Assembly: GCA_035356615.1 (NCBI GenBank)
Contig: DAOQSN010000023.1
Coordinates: 24,380-88,379 of the forward strand
DNA: 64,000 nt
Direction of reading: 5' to 3'
Source of the DNA: JAKQDH01 sp029558835
GTDB lineage: Bacteria; Planctomycetota; Phycisphaerae; UBA1845
The notes under the pieces are model-generated. The model ran no database searches and had not been told where the DNA came from. It was given only the letters and a program-made list of their open reading frames with translations. The position numbers and the translations under genes are program-made. Within the stretch, counting starts at the first letter, position 1, and each line of letters opens with the position of its first letter. Positions 7,387 to 16,146 of this stretch are shown here, piece after piece.

Positions 7387-8619
7387 ATGTCCAAGCCCTC
7401 GTTGCCGCCACTGGAGACGGTGCTCATTGAGGACCAGGCCCAACTCGAACGGCTCTGCGTCGCCATCCGCGCGGAAGGCAGCTTCGGCTTCGACACCGAG
7501 TTCGTGATGGAAGACCGCTACCAGTCCGAACTGTGCCTGCTCCAGCTTTCCAGCACCACGACGGTCGCCCTTGTGGACCCCAAGCGTGGCCTGGACCTCC
7601 AGCCCGTCTGGGCCCTGCTGTGCGACCGCAACGTCCAGACCATCGTGCACGCCGGGCAGGAGGACCTTGCCCTCTTCGTGCAGCAGACGAACCTCCCACC
7701 CGCCAACGTCTTCGACCTCCAGATCGCCGCCGGTCTCGTCGGCCTCGATTACCCTCTCAGCCTCCAGAAGCTCGTGGAGAGCACCCTGGGCGTCCGCCTG
7801 CACAAGTCCCGAACGCTCACCGACTGGCGTCGCCGGCCTCTCTCCGACGAGCAGATACGCTACGCGGCCGAGGACGTTGCCTACCTCCTTCCCGTCCAGC
7901 AGAAACTGCACCGCCTGCTCACCCGGCACAAGCGCCTCTCCTGGGCCCGCGAGGAATTCGACCACCTGGAAGCCGCCGTCCAACAACAGCATACGCAAGA
8001 GGCGCCCGTGAAACGTCCCAAGGGCCTCGGCGCCCTCGCTCCCCGCCAGATGGCCGTCGCCGAACACATCCTCGCTTGGCGCGACATTGTCGCCCGAGAA
8101 CGCAACCGCCCGGCACGCACCGTCCTCAAGGATCACCTTCTCTTGGAAGTCGCGCGCCACGGCCTGCAAACACCCGAGGAGATCGGCAGCCTGCGCGGTG
8201 TGAATCTGAGCCGTCGAGACATCCGCAGCCTGTGCGAGACCGTCCAACAGGCCGTCCAGTTACCCAGCGACCAGTGGCCCACCCGCGGACCGCGTCAGCC
8301 GGATGTCCCACACGAAAGCACCTTCATCAACTTTGCCACGGCCGTCGTCCGCGCCTACTGCCAGACCAATAAACTCGCCTACGCCCTCTGCGCCACGAAG
8401 CAATCCATCACCGAGCTGGTGCGTTATCGCCTTCGTGGCTCGCCACCCAGCGCCGGGACACCCGGCCTGTTGCGCGGCTGGCGCGCCCAGACTGTCGGCG
8501 TCCTGCTGGACGATGTGCTCGCCGGGCGGACCGCCGTCATCGTCACGCTCGCCAAGGGACATGCCTCGCTCGGCTTCATCCCCTCGCCGAGCAACTCCGG
8601 CAACAACCACACGCCATGA
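7387..8619 (+). CDS. rnd: Ribonuclease D (DEDDy 3'-5' exonuclease with HRDC domain)
   Basis: The product is 410 residues. The exonuclease domain (about 10-200) has all three motifs: FDTEF at 35-39 (Asp36, Glu38), HAGQEDL at 88-94 (Asp93), and the Exo III pattern YAAED at 159-163 with catalytic Tyr and Asp, so it is DEDDy type. An HRDC domain for RNA binding follows near 215-295 (starting around LAPRQMAVAEHILAWRD). The last 110 residues include a region without a family match. RNase D trims tRNA and other stable RNA 3' ends. The ATG at 7387 is preceded by GGGAAG; an upstream in-frame extension of 34 residues is Arg-rich and unlikely to be translated. Confidence 0.93.
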   Translation: MSKPSLPPLETVLIEDQAQLERLCVAIRAEGSFGFDTEFVMEDRYQSELCLLQLSSTTTVALVDPKRGLDLQPVWALLCDRNVQTIVHAGQEDLALFVQQTNLPPANVFDLQIAAGLVGLDYPLSLQKLVESTLGVRLHKSRTLTDWRRRPLSDEQIRYAAEDVAYLLPVQQKLHRLLTRHKRLSWAREEFDHLEAAVQQQHTQEAPVKRPKGLGALAPRQMAVAEHILAWRDIVARERNRPARTVLKDHLLLEVARHGLQTPEEIGSLRGVNLSRRDIRSLCETVQQAVQLPSDQWPTRGPRQPDVPHESTFINFATAVVRAYCQTNKLAYALCATKQSITELVRYRLRGSPPSAGTPGLLRGWRAQTVGVLLDDVLAGRTAVIVTLAKGHASLGFIPSPSNSGNNHTP

Positions 8620-8961
8620 TGCTGCACTCGCAGGATTGACCCTCCAGCGACGAGGTTGCGGCGCGCGTCGAACGTTCTGCCGTCGCGAGGCCGCCAATCG
8701 GCACGCCCGGTAGAGCCGCCGCGACCTTCCATCTCACCATTCTCCCTGTTCGCACCAGCCGGCCTCCCGAAGTTGCGCCACCGGCGCCCCCGCCAACCGC
8801 GTCCGGGCGTGGCGGGCCCCCCGTCCCCCCCGGCGCCAGCCTAGACCCCTTCGAGGCGTCCTGGGGATGGTTTGCCCCTACCCCAGATGGCAGCGAACCC
8901 GGTTTTCCGCCACCCAGGGCCCCCCGGGACGTGGAGAACGACTCGATTTCATCCGTTTGCA
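8620..8961. other. Intergenic stretch after RNase D, no gene seen
   Basis: About 340 bases of very GC- and C-rich sequence without a credible frame on either strand. No strong terminator was found directly after the RNase D stop. It ends at the AT-richer promoter region near 8960. Confidence 0.5.
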
Positions 8962-8990
8962 TTGACATCAAGTAAGATAACTAGTACACT
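8962..8990 (+). promoter_or_regulatory. Strong sigma70-like promoter P1
   Basis: TTGACA (8962-8967), a 17-base spacer and TACACT (8985-8990), in a local AT-rich patch. No coding region follows for about 950 bases, so it probably drives a long leader or a non-coding RNA. Confidence 0.6.
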
Positions 8991-9085
8991 TCCGGGCCGA
9001 TAAATCCGGGCCCCGGCTGGCCGGTTCGGGGGCCAGACGAGGCGGCCCAACGCCCGAAAAAAAGTTTGCAAGGTCCGAAATCTAG

Positions 9086-9114
9086 TTGACAACGTAGGGT
9101 GAATCAACTAAACT
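9086..9114 (+). promoter_or_regulatory. Strong sigma70-like promoter P2
   Basis: TTGACA (9086-9091), a 17-base spacer and TAAACT (9109-9114). A TATAAT also occurs at 9127-9132 without a good -35. The spacing and both hexamers are near consensus, making this the best promoter in the window. Transcription would begin near 9121, giving a leader of about 820 bases before the start codon at 9942. Confidence 0.65.
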
Positions 9115-9120
9115 GCCCCC

Positions 9121-9941
9121 TGTGACCTATAATCGTGGCGACCGGTTAAAGTAGGGAGTGTGAGGCCGGACACACGATGAGGGTGGTGAACCGGAAGAGG
9201 CGATGAGGTTAGGTTGTCAGTTCTGTGGTTGCCTCTGGACATAGTGGTCCGAGAACGCCGAAAGCCAGTTATGAGAACTCGGTGCCGCCGCAACGGCATC
9301 CCAAGGCGGAGGTGAAGCAGCGGCGGTGACGGAGGCGATTAGGGTAGCGTGAAGGAGGCAACGCCCGCTCGCAAGACTGATGGCAACGCTGGGGAAGTTG
9401 CGAGCTTTGGGGAAGTGGATGAGGTCCGTTGAACGAACTCTCGCCCTGAAGGTGAACGGAGGTTTGGCGCTGCGGACACCGGCGAGCCGGTCCGCGGAGG
9501 GGGATTGTACGAGGCCCACAACAGAAGCGTTGCGACGTGCGAGGGGCACGACGTACCTCGGTTGGTGGCGTGGATGATGCGCGGCCTCGCGTTTGCGTAA
9601 CAGTGGGAACGGGCGGAGTTCGCCCGCGAGAAAACCGGAAGAATGGGTGGCTGGGACGAGGCGGCCCAGGCACCGGAGGTTAGAACAGCTCGACGTAGCG
9701 CGGACGCGTATCGTCGGGGCGTCCCTCCGGACGTCGCGGAGAGAGGGCAGAAAGGAGGTGGCAAGGAGCTTCTGGCGAGGTGCTGGACGATGACGACGGG
9801 CACTCGATAACCTGCCTGGCGGCATCGTCCCAACGTCCGTGTTGTGGGAGCGTGAACGATAGAAGGCTTTGAGACACCTGTTTTCGGTTCGCTGCCGCGT
9901 GGCACGAACCAACGTGTGAGGAGAGAAAAGGAGAGTAAGCG
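9121..9941 (+). ncRNA. Long structured non-coding leader or independent RNA (candidate)
   Basis: This 820-base stretch lies between a near-consensus promoter and the start of a secreted-protein gene. The plus strand is unusually purine-rich and shows no credible frame. Many local helices can be drawn: 9281-9301 (GGTGCCG with CGGCATC), 9367-9405 (GCTCGCAA with TTGCGAGC), 9472-9496 (GCGGA/TCCGC around CCGG-CGAG-CCGG), 9610-9626 (CGGGCG/CGCCCG), 9717-9735, 9785-9830 (GGACGATG/CATCGTCC), and 9886-9910 (GGTTCG plus TGCC with GGCACGAACC, tetraloop GCGT) just before the ribosome-binding site. I recognise no known RNA class (no RNase P, tmRNA or group II intron domain V). A frame exists on the minus strand but looks like chance. 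Confidence 0.45.
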
Positions 9942-11180
9942 ATGACACGTAATGCCATTCTGATTGGTCTCTGCGCGGCGGCGATTCTGGTTTCGCCGGT
10001 GTTCGCGCTGGACCGTGTGAGCGCCAGCGAGAAGGGTAGCTTCCTGGTGTACTCCAAGGTTGAGCTGCGGTGGGAGATGCCCTCGGGCAATCTCATCCAG
10101 GATACCTTCCTGGACATGAGCAACGACTACCCGGGTTTCGTGGCCGTTCAGTTGTACTTCGTGAACGGCGATGATCCGGCCGAGGCCGTCTACGATGGCG
10201 GTGGCACTCTGATCGAGCGCGCCCACTTCGGGTGCAACTGGGTGGACAACGCGATCGCCCTGACGGGCAATGAGCCGGCCTTCTGGTCCGCCTTGACGGG
10301 CCAGGAGAAGGGCGTGTCTCCGTTCACGGTTCTGGACCCGGCCGCGGGTCCGTTCAACATCGCCGACCCGCTGACCTGGCCGGGCCGTCCGGCTCCCGAT
10401 GGCTCGGGTGACCGCGTCCTGCGCGGCTTCGTCCTGGCCTGGGCGATTGACGCCAACGGCGAGGAGATTCGTTGGAATCACCTGAAGGGCGATGCCCTGA
10501 TCATCAACTACAGTGATGCCGCAGCGTGGGAGTACAATGCGTATGCGTTCCAGGCGACGGAGACGGTGGCTCACGGCGCGCAGACGGGCACGCCGGGCAT
10601 CCTGAACCTGAACGGTGTCGAGTATGACTACTGCTTCGACCTGCTGCTGATGGACTTCTACGCCGTCGGCTCGACGGGCCTGAACTACAATGGCCACACC
10701 ATTGACGTGGACGTTGACCTGACCCTGCTGCCCATGACGATCGACGTGCGGCAGGACAGCAACGGCTGGGTCAAGACGAAGGCCAAATTCGACATCTGGA
10801 ACCAGAACGAGGTGAAGTTCTCGAACACCGAGTGGTGCATCAAGAAGTGGGACCAGAGACTGCTGAGCGACGGCGGGATCCCCGCCCCGAACAGCTTCTA
10901 TCGGTTCTTCCTCGGCACCAACAAGGGTAAGGCCCGCATCGACGGGATGGCCAGCTCGGTCTGCCCGGACAGCATCGACACTCCGTTGCTGGGCGTTCGG
11001 GCCCTGATCCTGGACTTCACGGCCGGCGCCGATACGGCGATGGCCGGCATCAACCTGGTGGGTATGGGTACGCAGACCGGCTGTGTGCATTACGATCTGC
11101 TCGCCCCGCCGCCTGAGCTCTTCCCGACCACCGTGCCGGTTGTGGCTCCGGTGAAGGGTGTGAAGGCCAGCATCCGGTAA
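9942..11180 (+). CDS. Secreted protein of unknown function, paralog 1
   Basis: The product is 412 residues with a clean Sec signal peptide (cleavage likely after VSPVFA, residue 22). The remainder is a single region of about 380 residues that is strongly similar to the C-terminal two thirds of the next gene: both share VELRW near the start, LIQDTFLD, NGD-P-AAV, ALTGNEPAFWSA, LTWPGRPA-DGS, RWNHLKGDAL, and KAKFDIWNQNEVKFSNTE. The shared end is INLVGMG--GC-, followed by PPPELF. I recognise no named domain; it looks like an all-beta extracellular protein. GGAGAG about 7 bases before the ATG is a strong ribosome-binding site. A perfect terminator follows the stop, so the gene is monocistronic behind the long leader. 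Confidence 0.85.
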   Translation: MTRNAILIGLCAAAILVSPVFALDRVSASEKGSFLVYSKVELRWEMPSGNLIQDTFLDMSNDYPGFVAVQLYFVNGDDPAEAVYDGGGTLIERAHFGCNWVDNAIALTGNEPAFWSALTGQEKGVSPFTVLDPAAGPFNIADPLTWPGRPAPDGSGDRVLRGFVLAWAIDANGEEIRWNHLKGDALIINYSDAAAWEYNAYAFQATETVAHGAQTGTPGILNLNGVEYDYCFDLLLMDFYAVGSTGLNYNGHTIDVDVDLTLLPMTIDVRQDSNGWVKTKAKFDIWNQNEVKFSNTEWCIKKWDQRLLSDGGIPAPNSFYRFFLGTNKGKARIDGMASSVCPDSIDTPLLGVRALILDFTAGADTAMAGINLVGMGTQTGCVHYDLLAPPPELFPTTVPVVAPVKGVKASIR

Positions 11181-11206
11181 GCTGAGCGCTTAGTCGCTCC
11201 AACTCT

Positions 11207-11246
11207 GAGGCAGCGACGGCCTACGTGGTGGTCGCTGCCTCTGTTT
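11207..11246 (+). terminator. Rho-independent terminator
   Basis: GAGGCAGCGAC (11207-11217) and GTCGCTGCCTC (11231-11241) form a perfect 11-base-pair stem with a 13-base loop, followed by TGTTTT. It ends the transcript of the first secreted paralog. Confidence 0.85.
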
Positions 11247-11491
11247 TGCGCCGCGTCTTCCCCCCCCGGGGCCGACGCCGCGGCTCCCGGCCCGACGGGG
11301 AGGGGCCGACCGGCCGAGCATTCCGCTTCCGCCGCGGACCGCACCACAGACCCGACCCCCGTCAGATGTCCCGGCCGCCGTGTCCTCACATGGGTCGCCC
11401 CGGGAAGACCCGGTAGCCACCCACCCAGCCGTCCAGCCCTACCTGATTCGCACCGGCTGGGCAACTCGTTTGAAAATCTGGGCAGTTTTCC

Positions 11492-11520
11492 TTGACAACA
11501 AAGCGGTAGTTCCGATAACA
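11492..11520 (+). promoter_or_regulatory. Likely promoter for secreted paralog 2
   Basis: TTGACA (11492-11497), 16 bases, then GATAAC (11514-11519). It gives a leader of about 240 bases before the ATG at 11767; that leader also contains small palindromes such as GTCACT/AGTGAC near 11714-11726. Confidence 0.5.
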
Positions 11521-11766
11521 TCGTTCCTAGGGTAGTTTGGCAGGCCCGGAGGCGGTGCGCGGGATGATGGGCGTCATTGGCTCCCCGGTGCGGCGCTCTC
11601 CGAGGCAACTACCACAGGCTCACGCGCGTGCGCGATTCGGCGATGTAGTCGAGCGGCGGGCGCAAGCCTACGCTGCAACGCGGATGCGCTGCATGCGCGC
11701 AGCGGTGCGCGCGGTCACTCAGTGACTGCGGTGCGCCGGCCAACTGCTAAGGAAAGGAGCAGTTCC

Positions 11767-13545
11767 ATGTTCGCCGCTGTGTCCACCAGACGATACACCG
11801 ACGCGACGCAACGCCTGACTTGGTTGCTTACCCTCCTGCTCGCTGAAGGAGCGCTCCTGGCACTTCAGGGAACACCGGGTGCGCTTGCCCAGACGACGAC
11901 CGGGCGCGCGCCGGCGGAAGCAGTGAGGCTCGAGGTGCAGCCAGTCGTTGCGAACGACCCGAGTCGCATTGAGTCGGGAACGCCGGAGTCCCCCGGCGGT
12001 GCGGCCGGAGACCTCGCGCAACTAGATGGACAACTGCGCTACTCGGACACGGCTCCGCAGAATATCTGCCCGGTTGTCCTCAACCTGCCTGCGCACAACC
12101 ACTTTGCCGTCACGGCGCCGGAGACGCTGGACTGCACGCTGCAGGTCAGCAGCCCGGAGCCCACGCAGACAACGACGGTGCGCGTCCTTGATCCGAACGG
12201 GGCACAGGCGGCCGGTCTGCACATCACGGCGACGTCCGGAACCCCTACCACGGTGCGCCTGCGCTGGGAGACCGAGAGCGCGAACGCCGGGGCGTATGTG
12301 CTCACCCTGGAGGTTGCCGACGACGACCCCGTCTCCCCCTGCACGGTGACTTACGAGGTCAGCATCGAGGTAGCGGGCGACCCGCCTAACCCGCCGCAGA
12401 CGGCACTCCCGACGGGCGACGCGACGGCCAAGGGAAGCGTGATCGTCTTCCCGAAGGTGGAGTTGCGTTGGAACCGCAACACGGGCCAGTTGATTCAGGA
12501 CACGTTCCTGGATCTGTGCAACGACTCGCCGGGGCTGTTGGGCGTGCAGCTCTTCTTCGTGAACGGCGATCCCCCGGCCGCGGCCGTCTACGGCCCGGGG
12601 GGCGTGCTTGTGGAGCGTGCCCACCCCGGATACAACCGGATCGGATTGCAGATTGCCCTGACGGGGAACGAACCAGCCTTCTGGTCGGCGTTTACCGGTC
12701 AGGAGAAGCACGTGGCACCGTTCACGATCCTGGATCCACCGTGGGGGCCGTTCAACGCGGGCAACCCGCTGACGTGGCCGGGGCGGCCCGCCACCGACGG
12801 TTCGACGGACCGGGTGTTGCGCGGTTTCGTGGTGGGCTGGGCGGTCAATTTCCTCGGTGAGAAGATCCGCTGGAACCACTTGAAGGGCGATGCACTGATC
12901 CTCAACTACGACGAGTGTGCCGCGTGGGAAGTCAACGCCTGGGCGTTCCAGACCACCGCGGTAGCCCACGGTAGCCCGGTGCCAGGCGACCCGGAGGTGC
13001 TCAGCCTGGACGGCTTCGAGTACGACGCCTGCCCCACGCAGTTGATGCTCGACTTCTACGCCGTGGGCGCCAACGCGCTGGACTCCGGCACGCATGTCGT
13101 GGACATTGACACCGACCTGACCCTGTTGCCGATGATCATCGACCTGCGGCAGGAGACCACTGGTCCGACCGTCACCAAGGCCAAGTTCGACATCTGGAAC
13201 CAGAACGAGGTGAAGTTCTCGAACACCGAGCGGTGCATCACGCACTGGGACCAGCAGCTCCTGAGCCGCTACAGCGCGCCCAACCATTTCCTGCGGCCAC
13301 ACCTGCAGACGAACAAGGGGAAGGCCCGCATCGACGGCCTGGCGAGCGCGACGGTTTGCGGCGCTGCCAGCATTCCCAGCCCCCTGCTCGGGGTCGCTGC
13401 CAAGTTGCTGACTTTCGGGGGCGTCGATGTTGAGATAGCAGGAGTGAACCTCGTGGGGATGGGCGAGGAGGCGGGCTGCATTCGGTACGACCCCGAGGTC
13501 CCGCCGCCGGAGTTGTTCCAGGAGCCAGCCGCCCGCATCCGTTGA
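11767..13545 (+). CDS. Secreted protein of unknown function, paralog 2 with an added Ig-like N-terminal domain
   Basis: The product is 592 residues. A hydrophobic signal region (WLLTLLLAEGALLALQG) ends near residue 40 at ALAQ. Residues 85-220 form an extra region absent from paralog 1 with the look of a cadherin/Ig-like beta domain (APETLDCTLQVSS, VRLRWETES, YVLTLEVADDDP). From about residue 230 the protein matches paralog 1 along its whole length, including the nearly identical KAKFDIWNQNEVKFSNTE block and the terminal NLVGMG/PPPELF. The ATG at 11767 has AGGAGC upstream; an upstream frame of 15 residues is not needed. Tandem duplication plus domain gain is the simplest history. The function is unknown; an extracellular or surface role is inferred. 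Confidence 0.85.
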   Translation: MFAAVSTRRYTDATQRLTWLLTLLLAEGALLALQGTPGALAQTTTGRAPAEAVRLEVQPVVANDPSRIESGTPESPGGAAGDLAQLDGQLRYSDTAPQNICPVVLNLPAHNHFAVTAPETLDCTLQVSSPEPTQTTTVRVLDPNGAQAAGLHITATSGTPTTVRLRWETESANAGAYVLTLEVADDDPVSPCTVTYEVSIEVAGDPPNPPQTALPTGDATAKGSVIVFPKVELRWNRNTGQLIQDTFLDLCNDSPGLLGVQLFFVNGDPPAAAVYGPGGVLVERAHPGYNRIGLQIALTGNEPAFWSAFTGQEKHVAPFTILDPPWGPFNAGNPLTWPGRPATDGSTDRVLRGFVVGWAVNFLGEKIRWNHLKGDALILNYDECAAWEVNAWAFQTTAVAHGSPVPGDPEVLSLDGFEYDACPTQLMLDFYAVGANALDSGTHVVDIDTDLTLLPMIIDLRQETTGPTVTKAKFDIWNQNEVKFSNTERCITHWDQQLLSRYSAPNHFLRPHLQTNKGKARIDGLASATVCGAASIPSPLLGVAAKLLTFGGVDVEIAGVNLVGMGEEAGCIRYDPEVPPPELFQEPAARIR

Positions 13546-13600
13546 GCGAGCGCAGTAACAGGGCGACGCCCGGAGAGCGGCTCGGGACGTGAGCTAACGC

Positions 13601-13682
13601 AAGAGGGGACGTCACTGATTCGCGGTCGCGGCCGCCGGTTGCAGCAGCCGAGCCCAGGATCAGTGAGGTCCCCTCTTCATTT
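13601..13682 (+). terminator. Long inverted repeat, probable terminator
   Basis: Arms at 13601-13619 (AAGAGGGGACGTCACTGAT) and 13659-13677 pair over 18 of 19 positions, with a loop of 39 bases, followed by CATTTTCG. It lies 55 bases after the paralog 2 stop. The stem is longer and the loop larger than in a usual intrinsic terminator, so a processed 3' element is also possible. Confidence 0.65.
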
Positions 13683-13790
13683 TCGTCCGATATTAACGGG
13701 TTCAGACGCACGTCGCGGCGGGCAGCAGTCGCACCACCGCATCCGCAACGCCGGAATGTCATCACGGCGTCACACAAAGCACGTGACGTA

Positions 13791-13819
13791 TTGGTGAATG
13801 CACCGGCGGCGGTTATACT
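13791..13819 (+). promoter_or_regulatory. Possible promoter for the lipoprotein pair
   Basis: TTGGTG (13791-13796), 17 bases, TATACT (13814-13819). The -10 and spacing are good, the -35 is weak. Confidence 0.4.
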
Positions 13820-13930
13820 CTGCACGGTTCGAGGCGTTTGGATACCCCACCGCCACAGATTCGGAACCAGCGCCGGCACCGCCGTGGTCGTCGGCCGCGA
13901 AGGTCAACAGTTCGAGTGCAGAGAAAGCCC

Positions 13931-14812
13931 GTGTTGTTGAGTACAAACTGCAAAGCTTGCGACGGTCGGCGCGGACGTGCGCGGGGAGCCTGGCCGCGAC
14001 TGCTACTCACGTCGAGCCTAGGATTGCTGCTGGGCCTGGGTGGGATGCTGCCCGCCTGTGGGCCGCGGTCGGAGCGGATTGACACGAAGGCTGAACAGTC
14101 GAACCCGGAGGCCCGCCTGCGGGCGCGGGCCGCGCGCTTGTGGGACGCGCGGCAACGCGAAGACTGGGCGACGGCGTTCGAGTTCCTGGATCCCGACGAC
14201 CGCGGGGGGGCTACCGTGGACGCCTATGGGGAATGGTCGAGCAAGAACGAGCCCTTCGTGGTGCGCTCGTTCGACCTGGGGCGCGTCCTGACCGAGGGCA
14301 CCTGCGGCTGGGTCGAGGTGAATGCCAGTCTCGCGGTGCGCAAATACCGGGACATCCCGGCCCGTCCCGCGCACCACTGGGAGAAGTGGCGCGTGGCGGA
14401 AGGGGAATGGTATCCCGTTTCCAAGAAGAACCTGGACAACTACCCGGCCGCCCCGCCGGAGCGGGACGCCGCCCAGGAGCAACTCTTGCGCACGCGCGCG
14501 GAGGAGGCCGCCCGTGCCCAGATCGCGCGCGAGTGGGACCACCTCTACGAGCTGACCGACCCGCGTGATCGGGAGACCGTTTCTCGCGAGGACTTGGAGG
14601 CGGGCTTCGAGGCGCTTGAGTTCCGCTCCTTTGAGGTGCATTGGGTCGAAGTGCTGAGTGATCGCGGCGTGGTGCGCATTACCTACGAGCACAAGCTGCG
14701 CGACCCGAGCCTGACGAAGATGCCGGCCACGAGATCGACGAATAACGAGAAGTGGGTGCGCATCGACGGGCAATGGTACCTGGACATTGTGAACGTTGAC
14801 ACTGGGAGATAA
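13931..14812 (+). CDS. Putative lipoprotein with two NTF2-like repeats
   Basis: From the GTG at 13931 the product is 293 residues. A hydrophobic stretch (PRLLLTSSLGLLLGLGGM) ends in a lipobox LPAC at Cys43, so it is probably lipid-anchored. Two halves resemble each other: each has a D-W or W-D-LY helix start, a L-DP-DR loop, a charged beta region and a final EKW-R--G-WY strand (near residues 145-160 and 270-285). That pattern fits a duplicated SnoaL/NTF2-like fold; ligand unknown. The frame opens further upstream to an ATG at 13838 with a GAGG before it, but this would place over 60 Arg-rich residues before the signal. It is separated from the next lipoprotein gene by only two bases, so they form an operon. 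Confidence 0.72.
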   Translation: MLLSTNCKACDGRRGRARGAWPRLLLTSSLGLLLGLGGMLPACGPRSERIDTKAEQSNPEARLRARAARLWDARQREDWATAFEFLDPDDRGGATVDAYGEWSSKNEPFVVRSFDLGRVLTEGTCGWVEVNASLAVRKYRDIPARPAHHWEKWRVAEGEWYPVSKKNLDNYPAAPPERDAAQEQLLRTRAEEAARAQIAREWDHLYELTDPRDRETVSREDLEAGFEALEFRSFEVHWVEVLSDRGVVRITYEHKLRDPSLTKMPATRSTNNEKWVRIDGQWYLDIVNVDTGR

Positions 14813-14814
14813 CC

Positions 14815-16146
14815 GTGCGAACGGCAAGCTGGCTCTGCTTATTGGGAATTGTGGTCGTGTTCAGCGGATGCCACCGCCCCCAGCCGGGGCCGGTCGTGAC
14901 GGGTCCGGGCCCGCAGGCGCCCGGCGACACCACCGCACCACCGCCCCCGGTCGTGGCTCCGCCGCCACCGCCCGCGGCCTACACGCTCTGCGCCAAGGGT
15001 CTGCCCACTACGGGGATGTGGAAGTGCGATCCGGTCTTTGTTGACGCTAACCTCGACGGTCACGTGGACCTGGCCGCCATGGCCCGCCTCGGCGACGGAC
15101 CGCACCTCTGGCTGGGGGACGGAACCGGCACCTGGGAGAAGTGGGACGCCGCGCTGGCGTCGCGCTTCCCATCGTGCGGCGGGGGGCTGAGCTTCGTGGA
15201 CGTCAACCACGACGGTCACTTGGACTTCGCGGTCGCCGACCACTGCCGCGGCGTCTTCGTGTACCTCGGAGACGGACAGGGACATTGGGAAGCGGTGACA
15301 GCCGGCCTGTGTCCGCCCGGCGTTGATCCGGAAGACCCCATGGGCCAGATGCACCTCGGCGCCGAGGACCTCGCCACCGGTGACGTGAACGGCGACGGCT
15401 GCATCGACATCGTCGCCTGCGCCAGCGACGAGGGCGGCATCAACGTGTACCTCGGCGACGGCTCCGGTCGAAACTGGACGCACACGCCGGGCGCGTTGCC
15501 CGCTACCGGTTGGGCGAATCGCGTGCTCCTGGCGGACATGAACGGCGACGGCGCCTTGGACGTCGTGTCCTCATATGCCGACGGTCCCCGCGTCTGGCAC
15601 AATGACGGTCACGGCAAGTGGACGCCGGCGGCCTTTGGTTTACCCTCACCGTCGCTACGCGGGATCTACACGGGTATCGACGTCGCGGACGTGAACCACG
15701 ACGGCCGACCGGACATCGCGGTGGCCAACTGGGTGGACGGTCCCGAGGTCTACTTCCAGCAGGCCGACCAGGCTTGGACGAAGGCGGACGACGTGTTTCC
15801 TGAGTTGATCGGTGGAGCCGTCGGCCTCGCCCTCGGCGACCTGGACGGCGACGGGAATGTTGATATCGTGGTCTCCGGCCGGATGACCCTTGACCCTGGA
15901 CACGTGCGGGGAGTGTTCGCCCTGTTCGGCGACGGGCAGGGCCACTGGAAGTTCGCGCCCAATACGGGGCTGCCCACCACCGGGCTGGCGTTCACGGCCG
16001 GCGTCTCCGTGGGGGACATCGACGGGGACGGCGTGCTCGATATCGCGGCAGGCAGCGGCCTGAAGGTCGAAGACACCGGCCTGCCGGAAGACAAGGCCGT
16101 AATCGAGCAGCGCCTGATCGTCTGGCGCGGCGTCCACAACCGGTAG
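14815..16146 (+). CDS. FG-GAP/VCBS-repeat lipoprotein (seven-bladed integrin-like propeller)
   Basis: The product is 443 residues, starting with GTG two bases after the previous stop; GGGAGA serves as ribosome-binding site. A lipobox FSGC lies at residues 16-19, followed by a Pro-rich linker to about 55. Seven repeats then carry the calcium loop D-x-N/D-x-DG-x-x-D: DANLDGHVDLA, DVNHDGHLDFA, DVNGDGCIDIV, DMNGDGALDVV, DVNHDGRPDIA, DLDGDGNVDIV and DIDGDGVLDIA. That is the expected number for one integrin-alpha-like propeller. No enzyme domain is attached. It is probably a surface lipoprotein that binds another protein or polymer; the ligand is unknown. The gene is paired with the NTF2-like lipoprotein upstream. 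Confidence 0.88.
   Translation: MRTASWLCLLGIVVVFSGCHRPQPGPVVTGPGPQAPGDTTAPPPPVVAPPPPPAAYTLCAKGLPTTGMWKCDPVFVDANLDGHVDLAAMARLGDGPHLWLGDGTGTWEKWDAALASRFPSCGGGLSFVDVNHDGHLDFAVADHCRGVFVYLGDGQGHWEAVTAGLCPPGVDPEDPMGQMHLGAEDLATGDVNGDGCIDIVACASDEGGINVYLGDGSGRNWTHTPGALPATGWANRVLLADMNGDGALDVVSSYADGPRVWHNDGHGKWTPAAFGLPSPSLRGIYTGIDVADVNHDGRPDIAVANWVDGPEVYFQQADQAWTKADDVFPELIGGAVGLALGDLDGDGNVDIVVSGRMTLDPGHVRGVFALFGDGQGHWKFAPNTGLPTTGLAFTAGVSVGDIDGDGVLDIAAGSGLKVEDTGLPEDKAVIEQRLIVWRGVHNR

Noticed and set aside
9121..9941. Group II intron or RNase P RNA in the long leader
   Set aside because: I could not find a domain V-like hairpin, intron ends, or the conserved RNase P core segments.
9217..9948. A 243-codon minus-strand frame covering the long leader
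   Set aside because: Arg/Ser/Pro-rich without family features; the opposite strand has the promoters. Kept only as the main alternative to the structured RNA idea.
9339..11090. A 583-codon minus-strand open frame antisense to the first secreted protein and part of its leader
   Set aside because: No start with a ribosome-binding site, no recognisable domain, and composition typical of the complement of a GC-rich gene. The plus-strand protein has a signal peptide and a paralog.
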